Below, piece after piece: positions 33,458-45,148 of a stretch of DNA of 64,000 nucleotides (positions are counted from its first letter, which is position 1; each line of letters starts with the position of its first letter). The DNA lies in the NCBI GenBank assembly GCA_907163375.1, contig CAJQUW010016879.1:310001-374000 (forward strand). The letters run 5' to 3'. The notes beneath the pieces are model-generated. The model was not told where the DNA came from, ran no database searches, and saw nothing but the letters and a program-made list of their open reading frames with translations. The DNA comes from Prostheceraeus crozeri. Its lineage: Eukaryota; Platyhelminthes; Polycladida; Euryleptidae. A program made the translations under genes and the position numbers.

Positions 33458-35829
33458 TATGTGATCCTCTGACCTACTAATTTTCTATCGTGTCATCATC
33501 CATCAAGTTTTGAATGATTCATCTGAACCAGTTTTGAATGGTTTATAGCAGTCTCATTTAAACTTAATACTCCTACCTCAAAGTAAAAAAGCGAAATGCA
33601 AACTTTCGTAAAGCACTCGCGATCACGAAAAATGTAGTTGCTAAGCTTATTCTGTGAATCTACTAATGATTTGTGTTTGACTATTGGTGGATGAGATGAA
33701 TGCAAACTTCCTGGATGAGATGAACCACCTCCTCATGATCAGAACTGCTGCGAATCGATGACTTTTAATTCAATGTATTCTACTCGGTGCGTATAGTACA
33801 GTAGCTTATATGACGCCATGGTTACAAATAGCCATCATAGAAGATTTTATCACTCAGATATTCAGAATCTTTAAATTTGATGCATAGGTCACTACATTCA
33901 TCACATCACACTCATCGCAATCATCAACAAAGAAACATCAAATTCCGACTCAAGGTGTTGGAGTTAATTTCTGCTCCTTACTTTCCGTCAATGTGTACAC
34001 ATGCGATTTCGCGCCTTTAGGAAGAATCTAAATGAGACTAAATGAACGAAAGATGTAAAAATGATTGAGAGTTACAAGAATATGAAGGAACTAAAATGCA
34101 TTGTTTCGATTTTAGGATGCAGGCAGAATTTTCTCAGTTCGCTTCTATGCCAACCAATTATAAAATTTATAGTCGAGTGAACGACAATTTTTCGCCAATG
34201 GTCGGCAAAAGTGACGCCCAGTAAATATGTTAAAATATGCTGTGATTACGACATAGATTGTACAAAATTTCATGAATCCTAAAATCTATCATTGACATTT
34301 TACTAAAATGTTACATCTTTTACAAAAATTCAATAACTACAAATGTTACAGTTTAAGGCGGCTTTAGGATAAAAAAGTATGGGGATCAGAAAGATACTTT
34401 TGCCCTCCCCCATCATTTTTCGTGGAGGGCAACTGCTCGCTGCCCCCCGGCTCGGCCGCCTCTGTGTGGAATAACCAAAGATGCTTTAAAAGAACGAATT
34501 TTACCAATGCATAGAAGATGGGCCGCTCATAATTATTGCTAAATTTAGTCAGCAATTGACCATTCTGTATAGGCTCGCACTTCATGAAAAATTTCCAATG
34601 ACATAATTTGAAGGTGTGCCTACTTTACTTAAAAGTGCATGATCCGACATATATAAGCAAATCCGACATGACATAGTAAATTTTGTGCTTTGATTTTACG
34701 CGCGTGAAGTAAATCTATCAAAATTATTGTAGAATTAAAGTTTCTACAATCTAGCATATATTGATGGGAAATAAATTAATAAGCGATACATTTGCTTTAT
34801 TTCTATAATAAATATATGTGACATAAATAATTAGATAGTTTGCATCGAGATTGACAACTTCAACATGCACAAAACCGCAAATCATTTTATAGTAAGTTGT
34901 TGAATGAAAACCGCATCACATCCGGATTTCAGCACAAAAGCTTATGATACAAGGCTTCGCCTAATGTATTTTGAAAATTCGCCTTTCATGAAGATCGAGT
35001 CAAAACAGTTTAATTTGTAGCGATGAATGTTCATGTGAAACTATGTCAGCCTTTTAAATGAAAAATCTTAAATTTTATAAAATTTAAACTAGATGAAAGA
35101 ACCTATGCATCACATTTTGAACTTTCTTCTTCCTCTCTGTTGATCACATTTTTGCATGCCACCTTCTCTGATGGCTAGATGTTTTCGTTCATTCGCATCG
35201 CATGAATAATGACTTTTTACTTAAAATCGCAACTTGGTCACGAACATTTCAAGTTGAAGATCAAAAAATCCAGCCGATTAAGAACTGGAGAGGAATTTCA
35301 AGCCATTTACAAGGTTTGAAGCATATTTATTCTTCCTGAACATCTTGTTCTCTTCGCGTTGTCATTGCTTTGCTTCTGACGATGAAGCGACAATTGACAA
35401 ACAGATCATGCGTTACAACGGGACTGCGCCATTCAAAGAGTACATGTTCTCGAAACCTGATAAAGCCGTTATAGACTTGTTCATTATCTGTAACTTTCAA
35501 ATCTCATATTGCTGCAAGCTTGAAAAGGTTGATTAGTCTTGGTAAGTTGATAACATTCTTGAAATTGGTTTGTATCAGAGAGTAGTGAAGAATCATCCTA
35601 TACCTAACAAAATAAACGGTGCTTCACAGTGTTAGAACAATCTAACTTCTAAGAATCGAATCCCTACGACTGTGATTGACTGTTTGCATCTCTATGTGTT
35701 CATTTCCAACAATAACACTTATTAAGGCGCTAGAGAAAGCTGATTATGCGATTTACCTTTCTACTCTTGTCTGATGTCATTCTGGATGTCAAGGAATCGA
35801 ACAATATGGAAATATTACTCAATTTGGCT
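33458..35829. other. Unassigned spacer
   Basis: No gene recognised. 34395-34460 is a short C-rich stretch that looks like a fragment of an unnamed repeat. Confidence 0.4.
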
Positions 35830-36601
35830 CAGGGATGCGGAGTCGTAGTCCCGGAGTCCTATCATTCTTGCTGGAGTCGTAGTCGCAGTCCTATCAAATT
35901 ATAGGACTCCAGACTCCGGCCTATAACTAGACCCGAAGTATAACACAAACAAATTATTTATCCTCGTGCATAGCCGTCAATGTTTTGATGTCAACTTTCT
36001 CCGTCAAACAAAAGTACAGAGAAGCTGCTGCATGCACGGCTTGTAATAGTTGAGGGAATGAACCGTGATAGTGAAATAAGGATTGTCTTTTCACTCAGTG
36101 ATTTAATAGAGAAGACAAGGCATTCCTTGCCTCGATCACACCTATGCGTATCAAAGGTCACATCAGAGACAAAAAGAAATACTAGTTTGTTTGAGAACAT
36201 TACCTCTTACCCAAACGTTAATCGTGTGTGATGGCTCCTCTAAAGCGCATATTAAAATCAAAAGTGTACTCATATTTTTTTGAAGAAGGATGGGGGATTT
36301 TCCTGCCTGGTAGAGACTGAAGAAAAACCGTGTGAAGCACACATCAACAAGATGGGAGGAGGCGAGTCGTATGCATCCAACTTAAAGCGACATTTGATAA
36401 ACTTTCATCGAAAATGATTGATGATTGATACAGCAATGATCACTAAAGATAGGTTCAGGTAAGCCTATAATGATCAATGACGTAGATTACCAGATTTTTA
36501 AGAAAACTAGGCTAGACATACTGGCCAACCGGAGTCGGAGTCCTATCAACCCCGGAGTCGGAGTCGGAGTCCTATCAAAATGATAGGACTCCGCATCCCT
36601 G
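35830..36601 (+). mobile_element. hAT transposon remnant with BED zinc finger and 8-bp target duplication
   Basis: Terminal repeats CAGGGATGCGGAGTC at each end (inverted) have sub-terminal GGAGTCGGAGTCCTATCA units. The flanks are ATTTGGCT (35822-35829) and ATTTGGTT (36602-36609), an 8-bp duplication with one change, diagnostic of hAT. Inside, near 36295-36415, the plus strand encodes CLVETEEKPCEAHINKMGGG then SYASNLKRHLINFH: a BED zinc finger (C-C-H-H spacing) as found at the N-terminus of hAT transposases, with a frameshift just before it (KSKVYSYFFEEGWG precedes in another frame). The catalytic domain is absent, so this is an internally deleted copy. Confidence 0.9.
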
Positions 36602-37560
36602 ATTTGGTTACTAAGTCATGTTGATAACTTAAATATGTGTACATAGCGCCCTTTTCTTCAACTATCGAAAAAAGGTGTACCGAACGGCTTTATTAAAATT
36701 TCGATGATCCAATTCTTTGTTCCTCCTGCTCCCAGAAAAATATCAAAATGTTTGATATGATCCTAATACATTAACACTCCTTCTATGTCTATGTCCTCTC
36801 AGAACCACAGATGTGAGGATGTGACAGAAAAGGACCATCGAAGTGAATAATTGGAGGCACTCGGTATATTTTTCTCCTACTCTTTTAATAGTGCCAAACA
36901 CCCTTATCACCATCATTATTACTAAAGTGGCTGACTTGGAGAATCGAGGCGATGAAGCATTAACCAATTTCGAAAGCAGCCGCTATGATTCTGCAGATGT
37001 TCCCCGAATATATTGTAATATGACTTTCGTAAATCCTAAACTCTCCAGCTTAAATCCTAATTTATCCACCAGTGATCTCTGAAACCCTGTTAATTGTCTT
37101 TCTAATAAATAGATGTATAAAATAGAAAATAGGTTTTAGAAGTCTTAATGCATATAAACGCTGTGGAGCAATTCTTAGAACATAACTGATGTGCGAGTTC
37201 CATGTAAGTGTGCGAGTCTATTCAGGATAACACCAAGAAGCTGCATTCCCCAACCCTAGTTACATTTTCTTGTTGAAAGTCCACAGAATTTTGGGATTTC
37301 TGTATACAAAGTGATTTGCATTTGGAATTATTTATCTTGTGTCCCTTATCGCTCACGCAGCAGATTGGAATGCTCTTCTTTGATGTGAGAGTTATCACTA
37401 TCTTTGAGTTCCGGATAGTGATCCTATCATCATTATAGTGCATCAATTGAGTAGATGCATTTACCGTCTTTAGAGAGCCAACTATCAAACAGAAAAGTCA
37501 CTTCTCTGTTGACCCAGATAAATTGTAAACAAGATTCCTATTCGGTTCCGAATTCATCTT
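36602..37560. other. Unassigned spacer
   Basis: No recognised gene. Confidence 0.5.
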
Positions 37561-38120
37561 GTGCCATGATGAGTCGAAGCTTTTGAAAGGGTTTTTTTGA
37601 AGAACAACGTTTCCGCATTTTTGTCAGAAGGACATTCGGAACGGCTAGTTAGTCGAAAGCAGTCGTCCCAAAGACCGCCGCCCACAAGTGGAAAATAATA
37701 TTTTCTCGTTCCATTTGACACTGGTTGTGGATGTATCAAGGAAGTGAAGATAGTTTATTTGGACTGCGATATGGATGAATGACCGAACTGAACTCCATAT
37801 CCAAAAGTATAACATGAATTCCGATGGATATGTGGATGCTTTGCAAAGGCACATTCGTCCATTCTCCTCCCAATTAGATAATCCTTCCTCCGACTGGATT
37901 TACACGGACAACGCCGCTTGTCACAGGAGCTGTGTGACTAATTTGTTCAAAACTCAAGCCGGCATGCGAACTTTGGAATGACCCGCTTGCTCACCAGGGT
38001 TCAATCCCATTTGCAGGTATGGTCTTTCTCGACATGAGGTGTTGCTAAGGCAAGAGTGGGGGAGTTTGGATCAAGAAGCAATCAACTGCCTAATCAAAAG
38101 CATGTCTTCGGGAGATTCGA
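37561..38120 (+). mobile_element. Tc1/mariner transposase fragment
   Basis: The frame 37775-37981 encodes YVDALQRHIRPFSSQLDNPS, then WIYTDNAACHRS (second catalytic Asp region; Tc1 has 'f-qDNa--H-s'), VTNLFKTQAGMRTLEW-type text, and, after a stop, PACSPGFNPI (normally PSQSPDLNPIE, so the Asp is Gly). Upstream frames (37590-37770) show RIFVRRTFG and VPKTAAHKWK-like pieces of the preceding core, broken by frameshifts. It is an old, inactive copy of a Tc1 family different from the pair at 43.6-47.1 kb. Ends not identified. Confidence 0.75.
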
Positions 38121-39099
38121 CAAGTGATATAACTTTCTAGTGAGGTCCTTTAAAAGGCCAGCTGGTACCCCAGTGCCACCAAACAGTAGAGAAAATTTTA
38201 TGTCAACATTTTTTCATTTAGCTGCCAAATTACCACCTGTAACTGTCAAAATTTCATTAAACAGACAGAAAATGTAGTTGGTCCACTTTTTGTGATTATC
38301 ACAAGCTTGATCAGGCGATTTTAGACTTCATAGTCGATTAATCGTGCATAGTATTGACTTTTCGGCACTGAGTTATAAAAAAGTGAAAATGATTGAAGCA
38401 GCCACTTTAAATAAAATGAAATAAATAAGAAATTGCAAATTGGATACTTCAAATGTTGTTTCAAATATTTCACAACGCTTCTCCGTTGTCATTCTCTATC
38501 GATTATGAATACGATAAATCGAATGCAATTACAAATATTGGGTTCCAATTTTATTGAATTCTATTGATTTTAGATGCGCCCTTTTTCAAAATCGGATTTA
38601 CTTCGTCACCCCACAAGCAAGTAGGACAGCATAATGTTGCATAAGGCACATAATTTTACATAAGTTTAAGTCCGTCGCACGTCGTAAGAAGAACTGAATG
38701 GACCCCTGCAAGATCCATTGACCGCAGATATGCAGCATCATTGCAGGAAATTGGAGGTTAGTGAATGCTAATGGAATGCGGGAATGATCCCTACCACTTT
38801 AGTCCCCACTGAAAACGTCGAACCGCCAATAGGATCATAACATTATACTTGACCGAATAAAGGCAAACAGATTGTAAATAATATCAAATTCCTTAAAGTC
38901 ACTACCGATGCGATTTTAATACATAGCACAGTTAATGCAACAGCTAGGGATCATACAGACCACTTCCGATGGTCGAACTATTAAGTCTGTCTTCCTTTTT
39001 TTTATCAAAACTTATGACAAGAACATTATTCATCAAAATACCAAATCACAGCTATGTGAAACAGCAACTGCTGCACCCAAAAGGACCTGAGTCATCAGC
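38121..39099. other. Unassigned spacer
   Basis: No recognised gene. The right part may be 3' sequence of the LINE that follows on the minus strand. Confidence 0.4.
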
Positions 39100-40370
39100 T
39101 GAGCGCCATCCGTCACCGTGATTTCGACCCCTTGAGCTCAGCAACTCTCAAGATTGTGGGTCAACAACTGCTCGTTGCACCCACGTTCTTTAACACAAAG
39201 CTGCTACCTTCTTCCGCCATTGCACTCACCTTATTGATGGTGATCATAACCGGCTTTGATAAGGAATTTCCTCACCGATGGATCAACGAAACGGTGACGA
39301 AAACGAAACGAAAAACGGAAACGAAAAGGGCATGACCTCACACTTCCCCCTTGCTTCTGAATACCTTCGGCAAGTTCTTCATATTTGGTAGCTTTCCTCT
39401 TATGGGCATCCTTAACATTTTCTTCCTAGGGAACGGTTTTGTTCGCCCATTATCATTTTCTTCCCTATCGGTTCGATTTACACTAAATCAGGCCGTTGGT
39501 TAGGTAGGGATAATTCATCTGGCAGCATTCTATCCAGTGGACCTCCCAGTTTCGCGGAACACTTCAAAACATACGAGGAGACTTTCGCCTCTTTATTTGG
39601 CCACTTGGCACAGAGTCAATTTCCGTTGCATACCTAAAGGGTGTCACTGCCTCCGAGACTGGTTCCACAATCGCTTGCAGGACCAAACCGTGCCGGTGCG
39701 TGTACCATCCTCTCGGCAGTGCCATATGACAACTAGAGAGGATAGCGAAGATTGGCATACATGACACACAAGTGACACTGAGAGTCCGTCCAACGCGCAA
39801 AAATAGCGGGGTTTGAAACATATCATAGGTCCATTGAAGTTTCCGCTTCAAATGGCAATAGCCCATGTTCCACCAATAGTTCCATGAAATATTGCGATCT
39901 TCAACTTCCCAGTTGAGCTATCTACCTTGCTGCCCCTGTTGCAGTGTTGGGACAAGTCTCTTCTCTTCTTCAAAGGTTCGCACATCATTCTCGCGTAGCT
40001 TTCATCATCGGTCACCTTCGCTCATTTCAGACCAAAATTGATCTCTCTTTTCCACACCAATACCTCTCCTGCCGTTTTTGACAACGCCCATAACCTCTCC
40101 GTTCTTTACCATAGAATTAATGGAAGATATGACTTCCTCCACATCCCACTTTTGGTCCACTTTTCAACTGAGGTGGATTTGAGCAGATAGCCTCATCAGG
40201 AGAAAAGATCAACATAGACTGCAGCCGAATCTTGCTGACCGTATGTTCCTGCACAATATACAGTATACAATTCCTCTTGCCATACAAAACAGAACTGGTA
40301 AGCATTCGCGGAATATCAAGACACTTCCGCATCCTTCAGTTCACCTTGGGTTCGATTTGTCCAGGTGGTT
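39100..40370 (-). mobile_element. R2/Hero-like LINE: C-terminal zinc knuckle and restriction-like endonuclease region
   Basis: Reading the minus strand in several frames: RKCLDIPRMLTSSVLYGKRN (near 40325; LINE proteins of this kind have 'R.WLGIPkcLtsaaLYg'), KIRLQSM, a degenerate zinc-knuckle segment CVSC...ILSSCHMALPRG followed by WYTHRHGLVLQAI (the 'C--C----H----C...R..RH..v' knuckle), then RPDLV near 39480, KRKATKYEELAEGIQKQGG-like text in broken frames near 39370-39420, and VRKFLIKAGYDHHQ near 39250. This order belongs to LINEs with a C-terminal restriction-like endonuclease (R2, NeSL, Hero). Several stops and frameshifts; no palm domain in the window. The region is richer in G+C than its surroundings. 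Confidence 0.6.
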
Positions 40371-40375
40371 CAATA

Positions 40376-40748
40376 CATCGACATAGTGTATGAGGCCATC
40401 ATAACCAATGAAGAAAGCTAAGGTCAGTAATTTATTTTGGGATTTGTGAAGGAGCTATTAAGATGCGGTATGCCAACCATACACATTTAATCACAGCAAG
40501 TATAAAGGCGAAAATGAATTGTCAAAGAAGTCCTGGAGGATAAAAGAACGTGTTGGTACGCCGACAGTAAAATGGAACATCAAAAGATTCTACCAGCCAT
40601 TCAATCCTATTACCAAGAGATGTGACCTTTACATTAGTGAAAAGTATTTCATTTCGAACTATAAAAGAGACAATCTATTGAACATGCGTAGTGAATTAGT
40701 TTCAAAGTGCAAGCATCGGAACAAATTCCTATTATCCAGGTCGTGATG
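40376..40748 (+). mobile_element. PLE-type GIY-YIG C-terminal fragment, uninterrupted copy (empty site)
   Basis: The frame 40519-40746 encodes LSKKSWRIKERVGTPTVKWN, then CDLYISEKYFISNYKRDNLL, MRSELVSKCKHRNKFLL. This matches the C-terminal part of a GIY-YIG nuclease ('LSK..W.LK....y.I.W.i......Y....CDLCl.EK..I......LLN.RsE..SKCRH..K..L'). The whole block, with its non-coding 5' part, is repeated in inverted order at 43497-45435, where a Tc1/mariner element interrupts it. At 40660 this copy keeps AACTATAAAAG uninterrupted. Confidence 0.75.
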
Positions 40749-40938
40749 TGCTTGACTGACATCGCTTTCTTCGCGTGCTTGATATTTATTCACTGCCTGG
40801 TTTAAGAAAGACTACATGCTATGTTCTTTGTCAGTTGTCTGCTGATTGTATAAAGATATGCATGTGACAAACTCTGAGTACCAAAATTAAAGTAGTTTTC
40901 TCCATCAATTTGGCGTATATTAATACATATATATATAT

Positions 40939-41074
40939 ACCCAAAGTTTGGAGGAAAAACTCAGAACTCGGTACTCAGAGTTTCATGTCAGCACAATCAT
41001 CAGCCAAAGCCAGTGATTGTGCTGACATGAAACTCTTGAGTACCGAGTTCTGAGTTTTTCCACCAAACTTTGGG
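40939..41074. repeat. Palindrome, 61-bp arms
   Basis: 40939-40999 and 41014-41074 are nearly perfect complements (ACCCAAAGTTTGG, ACTCAGAACTCGGTACTC, CATGTCAGCACAATCA) around a 14-base loop. Confidence 0.9.
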
Positions 41075-41125
41075 TGTAAGTTGCTCCTTTCACAGCTGAG
41101 CACTTTGAAATATACTGAAATATAC

Positions 41126-41131
<6 letters not shown>

Positions 41132-41186
<55 letters not shown>
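41132..41186. repeat. (TA)n microsatellite
   Basis: About 27 TA units, directly downstream of the palindrome and upstream of the PLE's 3' end. Confidence 0.95.
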
Positions 41187-41188
<2 letters not shown>

Positions 41189-41248
41189 TATTACAGCAGA
41201 GAGTGCCCAATCGTTTCATATTTTTCAATGTACAGCAAAAAAAGCATG

Positions 41249-41291
41249 TACCGGACTAGTTTCGATGTATTTTACATCATCTTCAGCGGTT
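41249..41291 (-). ncRNA. Hammerhead-ribozyme motif, best preserved of the window
   Basis: On the minus strand: ACCG, CTGAAGA (fits CTGANGA), a perfect stem II GATGTA/TACATC with loop AAA, GAAA, palindromic CTAG, TC, CGGT. ACCG and CGGT pair as stem I around the GTC cleavage site. All core nucleotides of a minimal hammerhead are present. The stem III is very short, as in PLE hammerheads reported to act as dimers. It lies 3' of the nuclease of the same-strand PLE. Confidence 0.8.
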
Positions 41292-42417
41292 ACAAAAGAG
41301 TCACAAAATTGCGTACAAATCATTTTTATGCAAAATTGGCTAAAATCAGCTTTCTCTTCATTTACATATGCAATGATAGAAATCGTCACCAAATCGAATG
41401 CGTCATTTGTCACATGTCAACCGATGTCATGAACACACTACGTCACAAATTAAGTAATAGTGGAAATAACCCATTCCGTTCGTTCGCAAGGCAGTCAGAA
41501 TTGTTCGCTATCAGAATTGATTAGAGTATATACGGAAATTTGTAATAACCCAAGATAGAAAAGTTATCTTGTCTCGGTGCGTGCTCGTGCATCGAAGCTT
41601 CAGTTTGAGTTGGGTAGCCTCTCAGGTGCTCACTAATGCGAGTGTTGAGGTGCCTAGTGGTGGCACCGATGTACCGCATCGAACAGCGGTCACAGGCATA
41701 ATTGTAGACAATGTTTGATTTCAAGCCACTCGCAATCTTATCTTTATTTTGAAAAAAAATCTCTGAGCTTGGAGGTTTTATAAGCGGGTTTAATAACAGT
41801 TTCAGAGAGACTTTGGCCAATTTTGTGGATCCTGCTATTCAATTCTTTAGAGCCTTCTTGAACGGAAGTGACCAGTAAATCATTTTTTTATTATTTTCCG
41901 ATTTTGATTCAATTTTGTCCCTGTCTGCACACAAGCATTCTGCTCAATTTGCGTTTTATTTTGAATAATTTATCATCAGGGAAACCATTGTCTTCGAAAA
42001 TCTCAAAAAAATTTGTCAGCAGCAGACTGATAAAGATCCCAATTTGAACAAATTTTGAACGCACGAGACAGCAAGGATCTAATTGCTGCCATTTTGTACT
42101 TTTCGGGAACATAGGCGAAGTATGGTGTATATACTCCTGTGCTGGTACATTTCTTGTGGAAATCGATTTGAAATTATTTAGACTGGAAAGTGACCTCAGT
42201 ATCCAGAAATGTAATACTGTTGTTCTTACTCTCCTCAATAGTGAATTGGATGTTATCATCCACATTATTCAAAAAGTTCAAAAAGGCGTTGGCTTCGCTT
42301 CTGCCTATGACTATGACGAAGCAATCGTCCACATAACGACGATAAAAGAAAGGCAATTTGCCTTCGTACTTATCAAATTCATTTTCTATCATGTCCAGCG
42401 CAAAAGCAGGCATGGTA

Positions 42418-42850
42418 CACTGTAAAACGTTGACTGACAATTGATAGACATTTATCCTACAAAATCTATTTTGTCGGTCATTGTTAGTTCTTGTAGGATG
42501 ATTGCCACTGAACACCTACAATATCTGACAAAAAGCGACAAAATGAATAGCAATGAATTATAGCTTAAATTTTATCAAAAATGTAGGTGATTAATCAAAT
42601 TATGTCAAAATATATAATGGTTTTGCCACACAATAATACAGATTGCCCAAAAGTCAAGCAATCACTAATCGAAAAAATCAATCAATATTCAACAGTTTTT
42701 GTTTAGCTAATTTGCATGCAAAGCAACTGTTTCGATGTTGGTGGAGAACCTACAAATTCGTCGGATATCGCAGGATATTGGAAGTGACAATCGTCGGTTG
42801 ATTTTTGTCAGTAATTTTGTAGGATAATTATCGGTCTACGGTTTACAGTG
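42418..42850. mobile_element. 433-bp non-autonomous DNA element with CACTGTAAA ends
   Basis: The left end CACTGTAAAACGTTGACTGA and the right end (reverse complement) CACTGTAAACCGTAGACCGA are inverted repeats, and both continue with a CCTACAAAAT-type palindromic segment. TA flanks both sides (42416-42417 and 42851-42852). Removing it rejoins the PLE motif B text (NLGPT to MPAFA), so the insertion point is exact. It carries no gene. TA target and size suggest a Tc/mariner-type miniature element. Confidence 0.9.
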
Positions 42851-43464
42851 TAGGGCCAAGGTTTGAGTCCACCTGATGAGGTTTGTTATCAAAACTGAAC
42901 AAAATGTTCGTGCAGGCAAGGTTTAATAAATTCTTTAAACCAATCTCGGATAAAGGAAAATCGTCAGTAAAATCGATCATTGAGATTATGTGGTCAATAG
43001 TCTTTTTCACCGGTATGTTAGTGAAAAGATTTTTAAACGTCAAAACTATAAAGTTGAAAATCCTCATCCGGTAAAGAAAGTTTTTTCAAAGATTCAGCAA
43101 ACTGAAAGGTGTCTTTTAGATTGTACTTGTTGAGAACATATTTTTTCAACAGCTCATCCAGCCAAAGGGCAGGATTAGAGGTGTACGAGTTCCTCATACC
43201 CATAATGGGACGGTATGGTGGATCGACAGTACATTAATGAATATTGGGGAGCCCATATAGTCGAACAGGCTGAGACCCACTGGCCCGAATATTTTTGAAG
43301 ATCTCCTCAGAAATATATTTTTTTGATTTTAGATCTTGTAACTTGCGGTTATACCTATCCTCTTCAAGGATGAGCGGCTCCTTTTAGAGCGCTTGTCAGA
43401 CGGCTTATATGTTATAAATCTGTTCGAATCATTCAGAATAGTCTGAATCTTCTCCACGTAGGTA

Positions 43465-43483
43465 CTATATATATATATATATA
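43465..43483. repeat. (TA)n microsatellite at PLE junction
   Basis: About nine TA units between the two PLE fragments. Confidence 0.9.
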
Positions 43484-43583
43484 CGAGCACATATACATAC
43501 GACCTGGATAATAGGAATTTGTTCCGATGCTTGCACTTTGAAACTAATTCACTACGCATGTTCAATAGATTGTCTCTTTTATA

Positions 43584-45148
43584 CAGTCCGTTTCATAAAA
43601 AGTGGATCATCCTAAAATTTGACTAAATAAAACATAAGTATGATACAGAAAGCATTTTTCATGTTATTTCATGTCCCTAATGTATTTAAATGTCCTTATA
43701 TAATCTGATAAGCTATGATACAGTAACGGTTCTTAAGAAGCTAATATTTTGTGGCCCTACCCTTATTGTCAATGACATTACCAATTCGTCTAGGCATTGA
43801 TTCGATGATATCGTTGATTTTTGACTGATCTAACTTTCTCCACTCTCTTTTTAACAGTGACGTAAGTGTGTGATACGCCATCTGTAGGTAGCAGTGAACG
43901 ACGAACGTTACGTTTTAGAATACTCCATACATTTTCTATGGGATTCAGATCAGGAGAACGAGCTGGCCAAGATAATGTCCTAAGCCCTAATTGAGACATG
44001 CATATAGTTGACTCTACTACTCCTGTGAGACGTAGCATTATCATCCACAAATAACCAAGTCGATGGATCACCAGTTGATCTGTCATTTGGCCAATGTTCA
44101 TTCGTAAACATTCACATAGCGTTCAGAATTCATGGTTCCTTGCTGTATGTGAAGTTCGGCCTCCAAATGCCAGCCCAAATCATAGAGTCGCACCACCTTG
44201 TACCCGGGGACGATGTAAATGATCAGATTTCCCAGATTTATCCATAATCTCAATCGACCATCACCATCCCTCATCAGACCAGACAACCCGATCCCATTGA
44301 CATTGCCCATCTGAGACGTCTTTTTGTATGCTGATCTGATAATTCGATCTGAGAGGGCCTCTTACAGCTCTTGAAATTCGACTCAATAAGTCGTCTACGA
44401 ATAGTGGACTTAGAAATAGACGAGACTAGTGCAGCCATCTCAGTTAACGAGAGATTTGGATCAACTTTAACAAATCTCAAAATTAGGCGATCTCTACGCT
44501 TGGATGTTTTGCGTGGACGGCCAAGAGCCCTCTTTACGACAGAGTCGAAAATCATTATGCCATCGATGCACATTTGTGTAAGGGACATTTAGTCGCTTGC
44601 TTGTAGCTCGCAAAGAAAACCCTAGTTCTAGCAAGGCTGACACTTTGCCTTTTGTGAATGCGATCTCGTTATTGTTCATTTGTGCTTTGTATTGTTTTCA
44701 ACCGGTAAGAGATAGATTTCTAGCTGAAAGCAATCAGGAGTGCTGCCAACACCACCGCAACGAAGTCAGGAAGCTATGGAACTACATTATCGTGTGATAA
44801 TGGTGCTATACTGGCTCTGATTGACCGATTTTCTTTCTTTTTTGTTTTGCTTGATTGCTTTGCTTGAGAACAACATATTACATAACAAAGGAAACAAATG
44901 TAATTTTATAAGAGTGAGGTATGATTTTGTGTAACATTGCTAAATGAAGATCAAATTATCTACTACTTTTTTATCTATAACAGGAAAACAACTCAATATT
45001 CATGCTTGAAATTTCCAACATTGATATTAGTAAGCACAACTGACATATCTTCCAAATTTCAGAGAAATTCGTTCAAGTTTGGCGGAGTTAGACAAAGTTG
45101 AAGTTAAGGCGATGTTTAAGGGTGATCAATTTTTTATGAAACAATCTG
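43584..45148 (-). mobile_element. Tc1/mariner transposon, copy A
   Basis: 1565 bp with inverted ends CAGTCCGTTTCATAAAAAGT (left) and CAGATTGTTTCATAAAAAAT (right, reverse complement). TA flanks (43582-43583 and 45149-45150) are confirmed by the empty-site copy at 40660. The minus strand encodes a decayed Tc1 transposase: NNNEIAFTKGKVSALLELGF and SKRLNVPYTNVHRWHNDF (HTH, near 44680-44580), then a second helix region (KSTIRRRLIESNFKSCKRPS), WPARSPDLNPIENVWSILKR (third catalytic Glu region, 43980-43910). Several frameshifts and stops. The reverse complement of copy B's central text agrees closely. Confidence 0.93.
43784..44679 (-). pseudogene. Tc1 transposase, broken (copy A)
   Basis: From MNNNEIAFTKGKVSALLELG at 44679 to the end near 43784, about 300 codons' worth, close to the 340 of a full Tc1 protein. 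The N-terminal paired-like HTH, the RSPDLNPIE block with its Glu, and a MDDNA-type block around 44045 are visible in different frames, so multiple frameshifts and stop codons disrupt it. The enzyme would cut and paste the element at TA; this copy cannot make it. Confidence 0.85.

Larger units (their letters stand above)
41230..43464 (-). mobile_element. Penelope-like element (second lineage), split by a small TA-flanked element
   Basis: Minus strand, in order: VEKIQTILNDSNRFITYKPS (pre-palm), KKYISEEIFKNIRASGSQPV, RPIMGMRNSYTSNPALWLDE, SFDVKNLFTNIPVKKTIDHI (motif A, catalytic Asp), SFDNKPHQVDSNLGPT (motif B start), then, after the insertion at 42418-42850, MPAFALDMIENEFDKY and FYRRYVDDCFVIV (motif C, catalytic Asp pair), NSITFLDTEVTF (motif D/E), a thumb region, and the GIY-YIG nuclease NIVYNYACDRCSMRYIGATT with LNTRISEH (41820-41521). 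A well-formed hammerhead-like motif lies 230 bases beyond the nuclease. The element is broken at several places. Its upstream end abuts a TA microsatellite at 43465. Confidence 0.88.

Noticed and set aside
34395-34460. C-rich stretch possibly coding or regulatory
   Set aside because: Looks like a fragment of an unnamed repeat; no CpG-island extent and no gene nearby.
41081-41524. Long frame through the TA microsatellite (Tyr-Ile repeats)
   Set aside because: Produced by the (TA)n repeat; not a gene.
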